A stretch of DNA of 64,000 bases from Streptomyces angustmyceticus (lineage in GTDB: Bacteria; Actinomycetota; Actinomycetes; Streptomycetales; Streptomycetaceae), in assembly GCF_019933235.1 (NCBI RefSeq), contig NZ_CP082945.1:62001-126000 (forward strand), read 5' to 3'. The position numbers and the translations under genes were made by a program. Positions 41,966 through 51,317 of the stretch are shown here, in pieces; position 1 is the stretch's first letter, and each line of letters starts with the position of its first letter. The notes under the pieces were generated by a model. That model saw only the letters and a list, made by a program, of their open reading frames with translations, was not told where the DNA came from and did not search any database.

Positions 41966-42886
41966 CTACGTATAACCGAGAGTTCCGTACGCCGTTTCGG
42001 CGCCGTCCTGGAGGATGCGGAAGGCGCATGTCGAGCGGTGCCGGGTGCACAGCACATCTGCGGGTGGGGCCAGTTCGGTGAACCGCGAGGCCCTCAGCCA
42101 GCCGGAACAGGGGCGGCTCAGCGTGCCCCGGCTGCGGTAGGAGGCGGCCTGGCGGGCGGCCTCCAGCAGCACCATGCCGGGTACGTGATCGGTGGGGTGG
42201 TCGAAGAAGAACGGGTGCCGCGGGTCGGCCGGCGACACCAACAACCCGTCCCCGTCGAGCGCGAGGACCACGTCGTGCGGGTGGTTCACGGTCAGCCGGG
42301 CGGGCGACGGGCGCCTCCCCTCCCCCGACGCGCGGGCCGAGGAGGACCCGCCCGCGCTGCCGGCGCGCAGCGCGCTGAAACGCGCGCCGTCCAGAAAGCG
42401 CACGCCCCCGCCGCCCGAGCCGAAGATCCGTCCGCGGGCGGCGAAGGTGGCGTTCAGCCGCAGGCCGGCGACGGTCCCGTCCGGCCGCCGCCGGACGGCG
42501 CTCACCCGGGCGCGGCAGGTGACCTCGGTCGCTCCGGCGCCAGAGGGCGGCTCGTCGGCCGGGCTGAGCCGGAAGTACAGGTCGGTGATGACCGCGTGCC
42601 ACGCCGCCGGGACGGCGTAGTGACGCAGCGGAACATAGAGACCGAGCTGACGCAGCGTCTCCACCAGGATCAGCGGACTGTGCCGCTGGGAACCGTCGCG
42701 CGGGAAGGTCGCATGCGCGCGCGGCCAGGACGCCGCCGCGCGGAAGACGTGCGCGGTCCCGGTCGGCCGTACGTCGGTGAGGAGGACCTCCGCCACCGAG
42801 GTCCGGTGCACCAGCTCCCGCTCGACCGTACGCGACCAGCTGAGCGGCTCACTCTTTCCAGCGGCGCCCACCGTTGACGTACTCAT
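41966..42886 (-). CDS. AfsA-like gamma-butyrolactone synthase (A-factor biosynthesis hotdog protein)
   Basis: AfsA-family proteins condense a beta-keto acyl group from ACP with dihydroxyacetone phosphate, the first committed step to gamma-butyrolactone hormones. The 306-residue protein has the expected two hotdog domains: the first around RTSVAEVLLTDVRPTGTAHV and the second with NHPHDVVLALDGDG and DHPTDHVPGMVLLEAARQA, the latter being the family's signature helix. It is divergent from an ArpA-like TetR gene, the standard arrangement of synthase and receptor. It starts at the ATG at 42886. Its product would control antibiotic production in the strain. It may also make a butenolide-type signal. 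Confidence 0.9.
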   Translation of the reverse strand: MSTSTVGAAGKSEPLSWSRTVERELVHRTSVAEVLLTDVRPTGTAHVFRAAASWPRAHATFPRDGSQRHSPLILVETLRQLGLYVPLRHYAVPAAWHAVITDLYFRLSPADEPPSGAGATEVTCRARVSAVRRRPDGTVAGLRLNATFAARGRIFGSGGGGVRFLDGARFSALRAGSAGGSSSARASGEGRRPSPARLTVNHPHDVVLALDGDGLLVSPADPRHPFFFDHPTDHVPGMVLLEAARQAASYRSRGTLSRPCSGWLRASRFTELAPPADVLCTRHRSTCAFRILQDGAETAYGTLGYT

Positions 42887-42986
42887 ACGACCAGGGAATA
42901 CCGAGATGCGCGGGTGCGCACGCCTGAATTCCGGGACGCGCGGAACGGGTAGGTTGCCTGCCGGCGGAACGAGAACGATATCCGAG

Positions 42987-43646
42987 GTGTATGTGCAGAT
43001 CCGGGCGAAGACGACACGCAGGTCCCTGCTCGAAGCGGCAGCAGCCCTGTTCGACGAAAAGGGCTACGCCGGTACCAGCATCAGCGACATCAGCGCGCAT
43101 TCCGGCCGCACCAGCGGTGCCATCTACTTCCACTACGCCAGCAAGGAGAAGCTCGCCCTCGCCGTCGTCGAGGAGCATTTCGCCACCTGGCCGCATTTGA
43201 TCAGCCGGCACCAGCAGCCGGGGCTGCCCGCGCTGGAGAAACTCGTCGCGCTGAGTTTCGAGGTGGCCCGGGCCTTCCGTGACGACATCGTCGTACGGGC
43301 CGGAGCCCGCCTCTGGGCCGAGCGCAAGGCCATCGACGCCCAGCTCCCCGCGCCGTTCCTCGGCTGGATCGAGGCGGTCACCCAGCTGCTCGAAGAGGCC
43401 GGCCGCAACGGTGAACTCGCGCCCGGTGTGCCGCCCGCCACCACCGCCCACGGCATCGTCTGCGCCTTCTTCGGCCTGCACACCGTCTCCGACGCCCTGG
43501 ACGGACGCCGGAACATCGAGGAGCACCTCGACGACCTGTGGCATCTGCTGCTCCGCGGTCTGCAGGCCGCGCCGGATCCGGACGCGCTGCTCGCCCGGGT
43601 GCGCCGGCCGCGCCACGAGAGCCGGCAGTCCCCCGGGCCGGCCTAG
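42987..43646 (+). CDS. TetR-family gamma-butyrolactone receptor (ArpA-like)
   Basis: A 219-residue TetR repressor. The helix-turn-helix is in residues about 10-55 (SLLEAAAALFDEKGYAGTSI, SGRTSGAIYFHYASKEKLA), strongly of the ArpA/CprB type, and the ligand domain has FATWPHLISRHQ and ARLWAERKAID. It probably binds the AfsA product and derepresses targets. The start is one of two in-frame GTGs (42987 or 42993); the open frame from 42777 overlaps the AfsA-like gene and is rejected. Whether it is a true receptor or a pseudo-receptor cannot be told from sequence alone. Confidence 0.87.
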   Translation: MYVQIRAKTTRRSLLEAAAALFDEKGYAGTSISDISAHSGRTSGAIYFHYASKEKLALAVVEEHFATWPHLISRHQQPGLPALEKLVALSFEVARAFRDDIVVRAGARLWAERKAIDAQLPAPFLGWIEAVTQLLEEAGRNGELAPGVPPATTAHGIVCAFFGLHTVSDALDGRRNIEEHLDDLWHLLLRGLQAAPDPDALLARVRRPRHESRQSPGPA

Positions 43647-43713
43647 GGGGTGTGGTCGGGGTCGTCGGCGGCGGCCATTGCCCGGCCGGGGGGCCGGGGG
43701 TAAGGGTGGGCGC

Positions 43714-44529
43714 ATGACTGATCATTGGCTTGCCGATTCGGAACCCCGGCACCAGGCGTTCTACCGGAGCCTGGGCGACGGCCGCTACGAGAGCAGCCCG
43801 GCCACCGCGGGGCCGTGGAGTGCGAAGTCCCAGCACGCCGGTCCGCCCTCCGCCCTGCTGGGCAGGGAGATGGAGCGCCACGCCGCCCGGCCGGGCTTCC
43901 GTATCGCCCGCATCACGCTGGAGCTGCCCCGCCCGGTGCCCGTCGGTGATCTGCGGGTGGCGGTGCGCACGGTCCACTCCGGTGGGCGGACCGAGCTGCT
44001 CGAGGGTGAACTCACCGCGGACGGAAAGACGGTGATGCTGGCGCGTGCCTGGCGGATGGCCGCAGGCCCGGCCGACACGCCGCGGCTCCGGCCCGAGCCC
44101 GAGCCGCCGTCGCTCCCGCGACCGCAGGCGCCACAGACCATGTCCGGCGCCTATCTGGACGGCTATGTCTCCGCCATGGAATGGCGGTTCGAGGAGGGGA
44201 AGGGCTTCGACACACCGGGTCCCGGCATGGTGTGGGCCCGCCAGCGCATTCCGCTGGTGGCCGGCGAACCGGACACCCCCCTGACCCGGGCCCTCACTCT
44301 GGCCGACAGCAGTTGGGCGGTCGCCTTCGAACTCGACCACCGTGCACAGTTCGTCATCAACACCGATGTGACGCTGTCGTTGCACCGCGAGCCGGTGGGC
44401 GAGTGGCTGTGCATGCGGTCGTCGACCGCGGCCAGCCCCGAGGGTTCGGCGCTGGCACTCGGGCAACTCGACGACGTGTCCGGCGACTGCGGTCGCATTC
44501 TCCAGACCCTGCTGGTCGCCGAGCTCTGA
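43714..44529 (+). CDS. acyl-CoA thioesterase-family (double hotdog) protein
   Basis: A 271-residue member of the TesB-like thioesterase family found in actinobacteria. The N-terminal hotdog has SAKSQHAGPPSALLGREMER (residues 32-51), a conserved opening of this family, and the C-terminal hotdog has LTLADSSWAVAFELDH and FVINTDVTLSLHREPVGEW. It would hydrolyse acyl-CoA thioesters; the true substrate is unknown. It begins at the ATG at 43714 with AAGGGTGGG upstream, 67 bp after the receptor gene in the same direction. Any link with butyrolactone metabolism is only positional. Confidence 0.85.
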   Translation: MTDHWLADSEPRHQAFYRSLGDGRYESSPATAGPWSAKSQHAGPPSALLGREMERHAARPGFRIARITLELPRPVPVGDLRVAVRTVHSGGRTELLEGELTADGKTVMLARAWRMAAGPADTPRLRPEPEPPSLPRPQAPQTMSGAYLDGYVSAMEWRFEEGKGFDTPGPGMVWARQRIPLVAGEPDTPLTRALTLADSSWAVAFELDHRAQFVINTDVTLSLHREPVGEWLCMRSSTAASPEGSALALGQLDDVSGDCGRILQTLLVAEL

Positions 44530-44652
44530 GCGCGGAAGGTGCGTTGCGGCCGTAAGACCCTGCTGGTCAGCGGGGTCCGGCCGGCAGGTAGCCTGCACCG
44601 GTCATTTCGCGTTGCCCTTCGTCCGGGCAGTCAACCATGGGGGAATTCAGGC

Positions 44653-45183
44653 ATGTCCGCGCCGCCGCCCTATCCGAATCAGCCGCAGCAGCCGTACGGA
44701 TATCCGCAGCAACAGCAGCAGCCGTACGGCTACCCGCAGCAGCAACAGCCGCAGCAGCCGTATGGGTATCCGCAGCAGCCCCAGGGACCGCAGGGACGGC
44801 AGCGGCCGCAGCCGCAGAGGAGCCCGCTGCGGGGGCTGATCACCGCCGTCATCGTCCTGGCGGTCTTCGGGGGCGGCGCCTGGTACGTGTGGGACTACAA
44901 CACCAACCCTCATGGCGGCAAGGCCAAGAAGGAAGCCGCACAGGCGGCGCGTGCCGAGGAGAACAAGAAGTACAACCCGCAGGTCGGAGACTGCGTCAAG
45001 GTCCACGACCCGCAGGGCGAGCCGGTCGCCGAGATCGTCGACTGCGGCTCGCCCGAGGCGCAGTACAAGACCGCCGACCGGCTGATCGGCGCCGACGCGC
45101 GGTGCGGACCGAAGTTCGACTACGGCATTCACGTCTCGATCCGCCACAGCAGCAACTACACGCTGTGCTTCACCAAGGTCTGA
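44653..45183 (+). CDS. Pro/Gln/Tyr-rich single-pass membrane protein (LppU/SCO3897-like)
   Basis: A 176-residue protein. Residues 1-58 are built from tandem QPYGYPQ units (three close copies with Gln-rich spacers), then one membrane helix (LITAVIVLAVFGGGAWYVW, residues 61-79), and an extracytoplasmic domain with four cysteines (GDCVKVHDPQ, VDCGSPEAQYK, DARCGPKF, TLCFTKV). This matches a widespread actinobacterial family of membrane-anchored proteins of unknown function. The cytoplasmic repeats are of the type that promotes self-association. It converges on the large NACHT-WD40 gene with a hairpin between. Confidence 0.82.
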   Translation: MSAPPPYPNQPQQPYGYPQQQQQPYGYPQQQQPQQPYGYPQQPQGPQGRQRPQPQRSPLRGLITAVIVLAVFGGGAWYVWDYNTNPHGGKAKKEAAQAARAEENKKYNPQVGDCVKVHDPQGEPVAEIVDCGSPEAQYKTADRLIGADARCGPKFDYGIHVSIRHSSNYTLCFTKV

Positions 45184-45214
45184 GCACCACCGGGGCCTGA
45201 CCCTCGGGTCCCCG

Positions 45215-45248
45215 CCGGCCGTCGCCCGAAGTCAGGGGTGACGGCCGG
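45215..45248. terminator. hairpin between convergent genes
   Basis: CCGGCCGTC and GACGGCCGG form a perfect 9-bp stem with a 16-base loop in the 90-bp gap between the stops at 45183 and 45274. Confidence 0.55.
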
Positions 45249-45273
45249 TGTCATGCGTACTCGCTCTACCGGT

Positions 45274-48200
45274 TCAACTCCCGTGCGGAACGGCTTCATC
45301 GAGGGGTGCGGTAAGAGACAGCCGGCGCACCCCCGGAAGGTGGCCGTCGAGTTCGCCCGGCTCGAAGCGGCACATGCCCACCGCGTGCCAGAACTCGCCC
45401 GCGATGTCGCCCTCGTACTTGTAGCCGCCCGAGGGCGAGAGCGCGGCCCAGCCGCCCGGCACACCGATCAAGGTGGCCCGCAGCGACGGTTCGCCCCGCG
45501 CGGGGACGGTCCACAGCCGCACCGTGCCGTCCTCGCCGCCGCTGGCGAGCAGCGAGCCGTCCGGGCTGAAGGCGGTCGAGAGGATCCTCCCCGTGTGCCC
45601 GGTCAGTTGGCCGGTCTCCTGCCCGTCGCGGGCGTCCCACAGCCGTACGGTCCGGTCGTCCCCGGCCGTGGCCAGCAGGGGGCGGCTCGGGTGCGCGGCG
45701 GCGGTCCACAGCCGGCCGGAGTGTCCGCGGAGGCGGTGCCGCGGCCTGCCGTCGGCCCAGATGATCGCTTCGCCGTCCCAGGACGCGCTGGCCAGCCAGG
45801 CGTCGCCGGGGCCGAACGCCACGGTGTACACCCGGTCGCGGTGGGCGTCGAGTTCGAGGGTGAGGCGGCTGTCCCGGATGTCCCACACGCGGACGCAGCG
45901 GTCGTCGCAGCCGGTCACCAGCCGGGTGCCGTCGGCGCTGAACGCGATCGACCGCACCCGGCCCCGGTGCTGGGCGAGCGTTGTCACATGGGTGCCCGTG
46001 CTGCGGTACCACAGCCGCACCGTGTCGTCGTCGTTGGCGGTGGCGAGCAGCTCGCCGTCGCTGCTGAACGCCTCGGCCCACACATGGTCGGTCTCGGCGT
46101 CGATCGCGCGCTGGTACTCCCCCGTGGCGGCGTTCCAGAGGTAGACGTCGCCGTCGTTGCTGGAGGTGCCGAGGAGGGCTCCGCCGGCTCCGGTGGGGCT
46201 GAAGACGGCCGACACCAGGCGGCCGCTGTGGCCGCTGAGTTCCCGCAGGCGGCGGCCGGTCTCCGGTTCCCACAGCCGGACGACACCGTCGTTGCTGCTG
46301 GCCGCCAGATGCGAACCGTCCGCGCTGAAGGCCAGGGTGCCGATCCGGCGGCCATGGCCGCGCAGGATGCGGCGGCCCTGTCCGCTGGCGGTGTCCCACA
46401 GCCGGACCATGCCGTCGTTGCCCGCCGTCACCAGCAGCGGGCCGGACTCGGCGCCGCTGAGGCCGCCGCGCGGGCGGAACCGGCAGGTCCAGACGGATCC
46501 GCGGTGGTCGGCGGGCTGCTGGCGCAGGGGGGACACCGACCAGCCGGCGGCCGCGCGGGCGCCGCTGCCGTCGGTCCCGGCGCCGTCCGCCTGTACCCGC
46601 CACAGCCGGACGGCGCCGTCGCTGTCGCCGGCCGCCAGCAGCGTGCCGTCCGTGTCGAACACCACCTGGTAGACGGCGCCGCTGCCCCGGCCGGGCTGCC
46701 CGGCGGGGGTGCCGGTCACCGGGTCCCACAGCCGTACCTGTCCGTCGGTGTCGCCGCTGGCCAGCAGGGTGCCGCTCGGGTGGAAGTCCAGGGTGTAGAC
46801 GCGGCCGGTGTGGCCGGTGAAGGCGTGCCGCAGCCGTCCGGACGCCACGTCCCAGACCCGTACCGTGCCGCCCTGCTCGCCGCCGCGGTCGCCGGTGGCC
46901 AGCAGCGTCCCGTCCGGGCTGAACTGCGTCCGGTTGCAGATGCCTTCGTGTCCGGGCAGTTCGGTGGTCAGGCGGCCGGTGCGGGTGCCCCACAGCCGGA
47001 CGCCGGCGGCCGCGTCGCCGGTGACGAGGGTGCGTCCGTCGGGGCTGAACACCGCGGTGTAGACAGGTGCGGTGTGCCCGAGCAGCTCGTGGCGCCGGGT
47101 GCCGGTGGCCACGTCCCAGAGGGTGACGGTGCCCTCCGCGTCACCGGTGGCGAGGAGCGTACCGTCCGGGTCGAGGGAGACGGGCCACACCCCGCTGGGG
47201 TGGATGTCCAGGCGGTGCAGGCAGGCCCCGGAGACGGCGTCCCACAGCCGGACGGTGCCGTCCGCCCCGCCGGTGGCGAGCAGGTCCTGGCGGAACTTCA
47301 CCGCGTAGACGCGGCCGACGTGGCCCTGGAGGGTGCGCAGGGCCGTACCGGTGGCGGCGTCGCACACCAGGACCCCGCCGTCCTCGCTGCCCACCGCGAG
47401 CAGTTCGCCGTCGGTGCTGTACGAGACCGGCTCGGGCAGCCGGACGGACTGCATGCCGAACCCGTAGGGGACGCCGACCGCGGACGGCCGGAAGCCCGCG
47501 TCGACGGGCATGCCGGGGGCGAGGGCGGCGGAGCGCAGTTCGGGGCGGCGCAGGGTCTCCTCGTCGGTGGTCGCGTCGATCAGCGCGGCGCGGTTCCAGC
47601 GGCTGCCCCCGGTCCGGATGCCGCGGAGGTCGGCGCGGATCAGCCGGGCCCGGCGCAGGTCGGCGCCGCGCAGGTCGGCGTCGGTGAGGTCGGCGTCGTC
47701 CAGCCGGGCGCCGACGAGGCGGGCCTCGCGCAGGACGGCTCCGGAGAGGTTGGCGCCGACCAGCTGGGTGTCGGTGAGGTCGGCGCGGGTGAGGTCGACG
47801 CCGGAGAAGTCGCGGTGCGAGAGGTCCTCGCCGGCGAGGGCGGCGCCGCGCAGGTCGGTGTGGGCGGGCACCCGGAGCCGGGCGAGGACCTTGACCGCGT
47901 TGGCGCGGGCGACCTCGTCGGCCTGTCCGCGCCGTCGCCCGTCTCCTGCGCCGTCCTCGTCCGGGACGTCCAGGACGCTCTCGGCCCACTCCTGGCAGGT
48001 GCGGTGGTCGGCGAGGTCGCAGAGGAACTCGACGGTGAGCTGGCTCAGCGGGCGGCGCGCCAGCAGCTCGTGCTCGCCGCGGGCGAGCCGCGTCGCCGCC
48101 TCGCGGGCCACCAGCCACTCCACGATGGAGCTGTGAATGAACTGGAACAGCCCCTCGTCGCTGCGCACCAGCAGGCTGCCGGAACCGATGGCGTGGGCGG

Positions 48201-51200
48201 CCTCCCGGGCGGAGAGCCGGATGTCCGCCAGGCCCGTCAACGTCCCGGCGACATCGGTGAGTTCGTCGAGGCTCAGGGTGCTCTGGCCACTGGACCACAG
48301 CCGCAGCGCGAGCGTGGTGACGGCGTCCCAGCGCTGGTCGAGATTCATCCCCGGGGCCGCGCCGACGCCGCCCTGGCCGCGGTGCTCCTCGTACTGCAGC
48401 CAGGAGGTGAGCACCTCCTCGTAGAGGCCGGCGGCGCTGAGGGCGCGTCCGGCTCCGGCGACGGCGCGCAGCCGGTCGTGGTCGAGGTCGGCGACGAAGC
48501 TGAGCAGGCGCGGGTTGCGGCACAGCGCCAGCAGGTCGGGGATGCCTTCGAGGAGGCGCACCCGGCGGTCGGCGGCCTGGTCGTCGCCGTAGCGGTTGGC
48601 CAGGTAGGTGCGGATCTGCTGGGGGGTGAACTCCTGGAGGGCGAGGACGCGGCGCTGTGGGAGCAGTCCGACGCGCTCGCCGAGGGCGGTGAGCACCTGC
48701 GCCTGGGACTTGAAGTGCTGGTTGCGGCTGCTGACGACGACCTTGGCGTTGTCCACGACGGCGTCCAGGAGGACCTGCAGCCGGTCGGTGGCCCGTTCGT
48801 AGCTGACCCGGTTCGCCAGTTCGTCGAAGCCGTCGAAGAGCAGGACGATCCGGCCCTGCTGGAACATGTAGCGGAAGGCGCGGAGGTTGACGGAGTCGAC
48901 GCCGTGGTTGGCCAGGTGGGCGGCGACGAGGCCGTCCAGCGAGTACGCCCGGTCGAGGGTGTTCAGCTCGATGAACAGCGGGATGAGATGCGGCATCTCC
49001 TCGGGGATGCGGCGGGCGAGCTCGCGCAGCGCGAACGTCTTGCCGTGCCCGAAGTCCCCCAGGAGCAGCAGGAACCGGCCGTGGTCGGCCTCCAGGAGCC
49101 GCAGCATGTCGTCGACGAGTCCGTGGCGCTCCTCGCCGCCGGGGCGTTCGACCTCCCGGTAGCTCTGCGGGAGGTAGAGGTCCGGGCGGTAGCGCTGGTC
49201 GGTGCGCAGCCGCTCGGTCTGGGCGGCAACGTAGTCGCGCAGGTCCAGCAGTCCCTGGAACTCGGTGAAACTGCGGATGCGGACGCCGCGCCGGCGGGCC
49301 CGCTCGCGCAGTTCGCGGGCCGGCGCGGGCCCGTCGTGGACGAGTTCGGCGTCGGGCTCGGTGTCGGAGGCGTGGACGTGGTCGAGGAAGGCGTCGATGT
49401 GCTCGGCGGAGGGGGTGCCGTGGCACACCCCCACCCGCTGTTGCCGGACGAAGCCGGACTCGTTCCAGGTGACCAGGAGTTGCGGCGGGCTGCCCGCGAT
49501 ACGGCGCAGCTGGGCGCCGTCGTGGCGGGTGCGGCAGACCTCGGCGACCCGGGCCACCAGCTCGTCGAGCGGGTCGTCGAGGGCGCGGGCCTCCGGCCCG
49601 GGTTCCTGCTCGGGCACGCCGGGCCCCGCGGTCTCCGGCGTGCCGTCCCCGGGCGGGCCGCTCTCGGCGTCGGGCTGCCGGCGCGGCGGCCCGAAGACGC
49701 GGTGGGCGCGCCGCCAGTCGGCCTCGATGTGCTCGGGTTCTCCCTCGGGCCGCTCCCGCCAGCGGGTCAGGCCGTCGCGGGTGATGCGCAGCAGTTGGTG
49801 GCGGGCGGGCCCGGCCGCGCCGTAGACGGGCAGTTCGCCGGCGGTGAGGGGGAGGGACGGGGTGGCGGTGGGTGCCCCGGAGGCGGAGCGCCGGTCCCCG
49901 GTGGGGCCGTGCAGGAGGAGGTGCAGCCGGGGAGCGGTGAGGCGGGCGAGGGCGGCGGTGTCCCGGAGCGGGCCGGGGCCGTGCGCGGAGCCGGTGCGGC
50001 CGTCGTCCTCGACGACCGGGTGCCGCAGGGCGCCGAGGCGCAGCCAGCCCTCCTGCTCGTACGGGCGCAGGGCCTGGGCGAACCAGGCGGCCTGCTCGGG
50101 TCCGAGCCAGCCGTACTGGTCGTCGGGCCGGTGGCTGTACGCCATGGAGGAGTTGAGGCCGGCGATGACCGTGCGCAGTTCGGGGACGGGGAAGAGGCTC
50201 CAGGGCTGGTCGCTGTCGAAGACGACGTCGAGGCCCTGGTAGAGCTCGTGGAAGAGCCGGGCGTAGTGGCGCCACTTGGGCCAGTAGGGCGGCCGGGGCT
50301 GCATCTCGTCGGCTTCGCAGGTGTTGAAGTACGCGCGGCAGGCGGCCTGGCTGACGTCCTGGCCGCCGGGCACCACGGCGAGGCGGTGCGGTTCGAGGCC
50401 GAGCAGGGAGCGCAGGCCGGTGAGGAAGCTGAGGGCCTGGTCGGTTTCGCGGGGGCTGCCCGAGGCGGTGAGGTCGCCGGTGACGACGAGGAGGTCGGGG
50501 GCGGGCGCGCCGGCGTCGGTGAGTTCGACGAGGTCGCCCCAGATGGCCGCCTGGAGCGCGGCCGGGTCCTGGCCGCGGCCGAAGGCGGGCCCGGCGAGGT
50601 GCAGCACGGTGACGGCCTCCCGGGCGTGCTGCGCGCCGGGCTCCTGGGGGTACTGCGGCGGGACGGCGGGACGGCGGCGCCCTGCCCAGCCGGGGCGGCC
50701 GAGCGGCCTGCCGTCCCCGGACTGCGGCCGCGGGATGCCGGCCGGGACGGCGGGGCCGGTGGCCGGGCCGCCGGGGTAGCCGGGGCGGCTGGTGGGCCGG
50801 GCCCGCCCGTCGAGCGCCTGGCCGACACGGGTGAGCAGCATCTCGCGGGCGGCGGCGGTGTCGGTGACGCCGACCAGGTCGACGTAGGTGATGGTGGCGA
50901 GCAGTCCCTCGACGGGGATGTCCTCGACGCGGACGGTCAGCAGTCTGCGTTCCGGGGCGTCGGGGTCGGCGCGCAGCGCGGCCTGCCACTCCATGCGTCC
51001 GTAGCGGGAGCGTTCGTAGTTGCTGGAGAGCACCGCGATGACGGCGGCGGATTCACTGACGCCGCGGTCCATGAAGTCCACGAAGTTGGTGCCCGGGACG
51101 AAGTCCCAGGCCTGGACCACCGTCCGGTAGCCCGCCTCCTCCAGCGTCCAGGCGATCCATGAGGCCCATCGCTCGTCCGCCGGTGAGTAACTGATGAAGA

Positions 51201-51261
51201 AGTCCAATGGGCCGGTTTCCGGGCGGGTTTCCGGTTCTCCGAATTCCTGGCGAGCCACCAT
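45274..51261 (-). CDS. TIR / degenerate metallophosphatase / NACHT NTPase / pentapeptide / WD40 protein
   Basis: A 1995-residue STAND-type protein. Residues 15-150 are a TIR domain (DFFISYSPADERWASWIAW, AVIAVLSSNYERS). About 205-440 is a calcineurin-like phosphatase domain with metal ligands lost (LHLAGPAFG in place of LHLSDLHFG; VVPGGQDV in place of VVPGNHDV; VVTGDLTASG kept). Near 735 is Walker A GDFGHGKT and near 807 Walker B RIVLLFDGFDEL, typical of NACHT. About 1130-1217 are pentapeptide repeats (LRGADLRRARL). About 1270-1940 are 15 WD40 repeats ending GDIAGEFWHAVG. Architectures of this kind act in signalling or phage defence. The ATG at 51261 is chosen for an AGG nine bases upstream. 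Confidence 0.92.
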   Translation of the reverse strand: MVARQEFGEPETRPETGPLDFFISYSPADERWASWIAWTLEEAGYRTVVQAWDFVPGTNFVDFMDRGVSESAAVIAVLSSNYERSRYGRMEWQAALRADPDAPERRLLTVRVEDIPVEGLLATITYVDLVGVTDTAAAREMLLTRVGQALDGRARPTSRPGYPGGPATGPAVPAGIPRPQSGDGRPLGRPGWAGRRRPAVPPQYPQEPGAQHAREAVTVLHLAGPAFGRGQDPAALQAAIWGDLVELTDAGAPAPDLLVVTGDLTASGSPRETDQALSFLTGLRSLLGLEPHRLAVVPGGQDVSQAACRAYFNTCEADEMQPRPPYWPKWRHYARLFHELYQGLDVVFDSDQPWSLFPVPELRTVIAGLNSSMAYSHRPDDQYGWLGPEQAAWFAQALRPYEQEGWLRLGALRHPVVEDDGRTGSAHGPGPLRDTAALARLTAPRLHLLLHGPTGDRRSASGAPTATPSLPLTAGELPVYGAAGPARHQLLRITRDGLTRWRERPEGEPEHIEADWRRAHRVFGPPRRQPDAESGPPGDGTPETAGPGVPEQEPGPEARALDDPLDELVARVAEVCRTRHDGAQLRRIAGSPPQLLVTWNESGFVRQQRVGVCHGTPSAEHIDAFLDHVHASDTEPDAELVHDGPAPARELRERARRRGVRIRSFTEFQGLLDLRDYVAAQTERLRTDQRYRPDLYLPQSYREVERPGGEERHGLVDDMLRLLEADHGRFLLLLGDFGHGKTFALRELARRIPEEMPHLIPLFIELNTLDRAYSLDGLVAAHLANHGVDSVNLRAFRYMFQQGRIVLLFDGFDELANRVSYERATDRLQVLLDAVVDNAKVVVSSRNQHFKSQAQVLTALGERVGLLPQRRVLALQEFTPQQIRTYLANRYGDDQAADRRVRLLEGIPDLLALCRNPRLLSFVADLDHDRLRAVAGAGRALSAAGLYEEVLTSWLQYEEHRGQGGVGAAPGMNLDQRWDAVTTLALRLWSSGQSTLSLDELTDVAGTLTGLADIRLSAREAAHAIGSGSLLVRSDEGLFQFIHSSIVEWLVAREAATRLARGEHELLARRPLSQLTVEFLCDLADHRTCQEWAESVLDVPDEDGAGDGRRRGQADEVARANAVKVLARLRVPAHTDLRGAALAGEDLSHRDFSGVDLTRADLTDTQLVGANLSGAVLREARLVGARLDDADLTDADLRGADLRRARLIRADLRGIRTGGSRWNRAALIDATTDEETLRRPELRSAALAPGMPVDAGFRPSAVGVPYGFGMQSVRLPEPVSYSTDGELLAVGSEDGGVLVCDAATGTALRTLQGHVGRVYAVKFRQDLLATGGADGTVRLWDAVSGACLHRLDIHPSGVWPVSLDPDGTLLATGDAEGTVTLWDVATGTRRHELLGHTAPVYTAVFSPDGRTLVTGDAAAGVRLWGTRTGRLTTELPGHEGICNRTQFSPDGTLLATGDRGGEQGGTVRVWDVASGRLRHAFTGHTGRVYTLDFHPSGTLLASGDTDGQVRLWDPVTGTPAGQPGRGSGAVYQVVFDTDGTLLAAGDSDGAVRLWRVQADGAGTDGSGARAAAGWSVSPLRQQPADHRGSVWTCRFRPRGGLSGAESGPLLVTAGNDGMVRLWDTASGQGRRILRGHGRRIGTLAFSADGSHLAASSNDGVVRLWEPETGRRLRELSGHSGRLVSAVFSPTGAGGALLGTSSNDGDVYLWNAATGEYQRAIDAETDHVWAEAFSSDGELLATANDDDTVRLWYRSTGTHVTTLAQHRGRVRSIAFSADGTRLVTGCDDRCVRVWDIRDSRLTLELDAHRDRVYTVAFGPGDAWLASASWDGEAIIWADGRPRHRLRGHSGRLWTAAAHPSRPLLATAGDDRTVRLWDARDGQETGQLTGHTGRILSTAFSPDGSLLASGGEDGTVRLWTVPARGEPSLRATLIGVPGGWAALSPSGGYKYEGDIAGEFWHAVGMCRFEPGELDGHLPGVRRLSLTAPLDEAVPHGS

Positions 51262-51317
51262 GCCCGCCATCCTATGATCCGTCGTCAACCGGCTGTACAG
51301 CGTTTACTCTTTTCCGT

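Noticed and set aside
42777..42986. Longer start for the TetR receptor at 42777
   Set aside because: It overlaps the divergent AfsA-like gene by over 100 bp, and the extra residues do not resemble the TetR N-terminus.
45259..45300. A tRNA-like T-arm (GGTTCAACTCCCG)
   Set aside because: No acceptor, D or anticodon stems can be formed around it, and it is the end of the WD40 coding sequence.
45238..51162. A 1974-codon open frame on the plus strand
   Set aside because: It is the antisense shadow of the TIR-NACHT-WD40 gene. Its composition (Gly/Val/Gln-rich repeats) follows from the reverse of WD40 codons and shows no domain.
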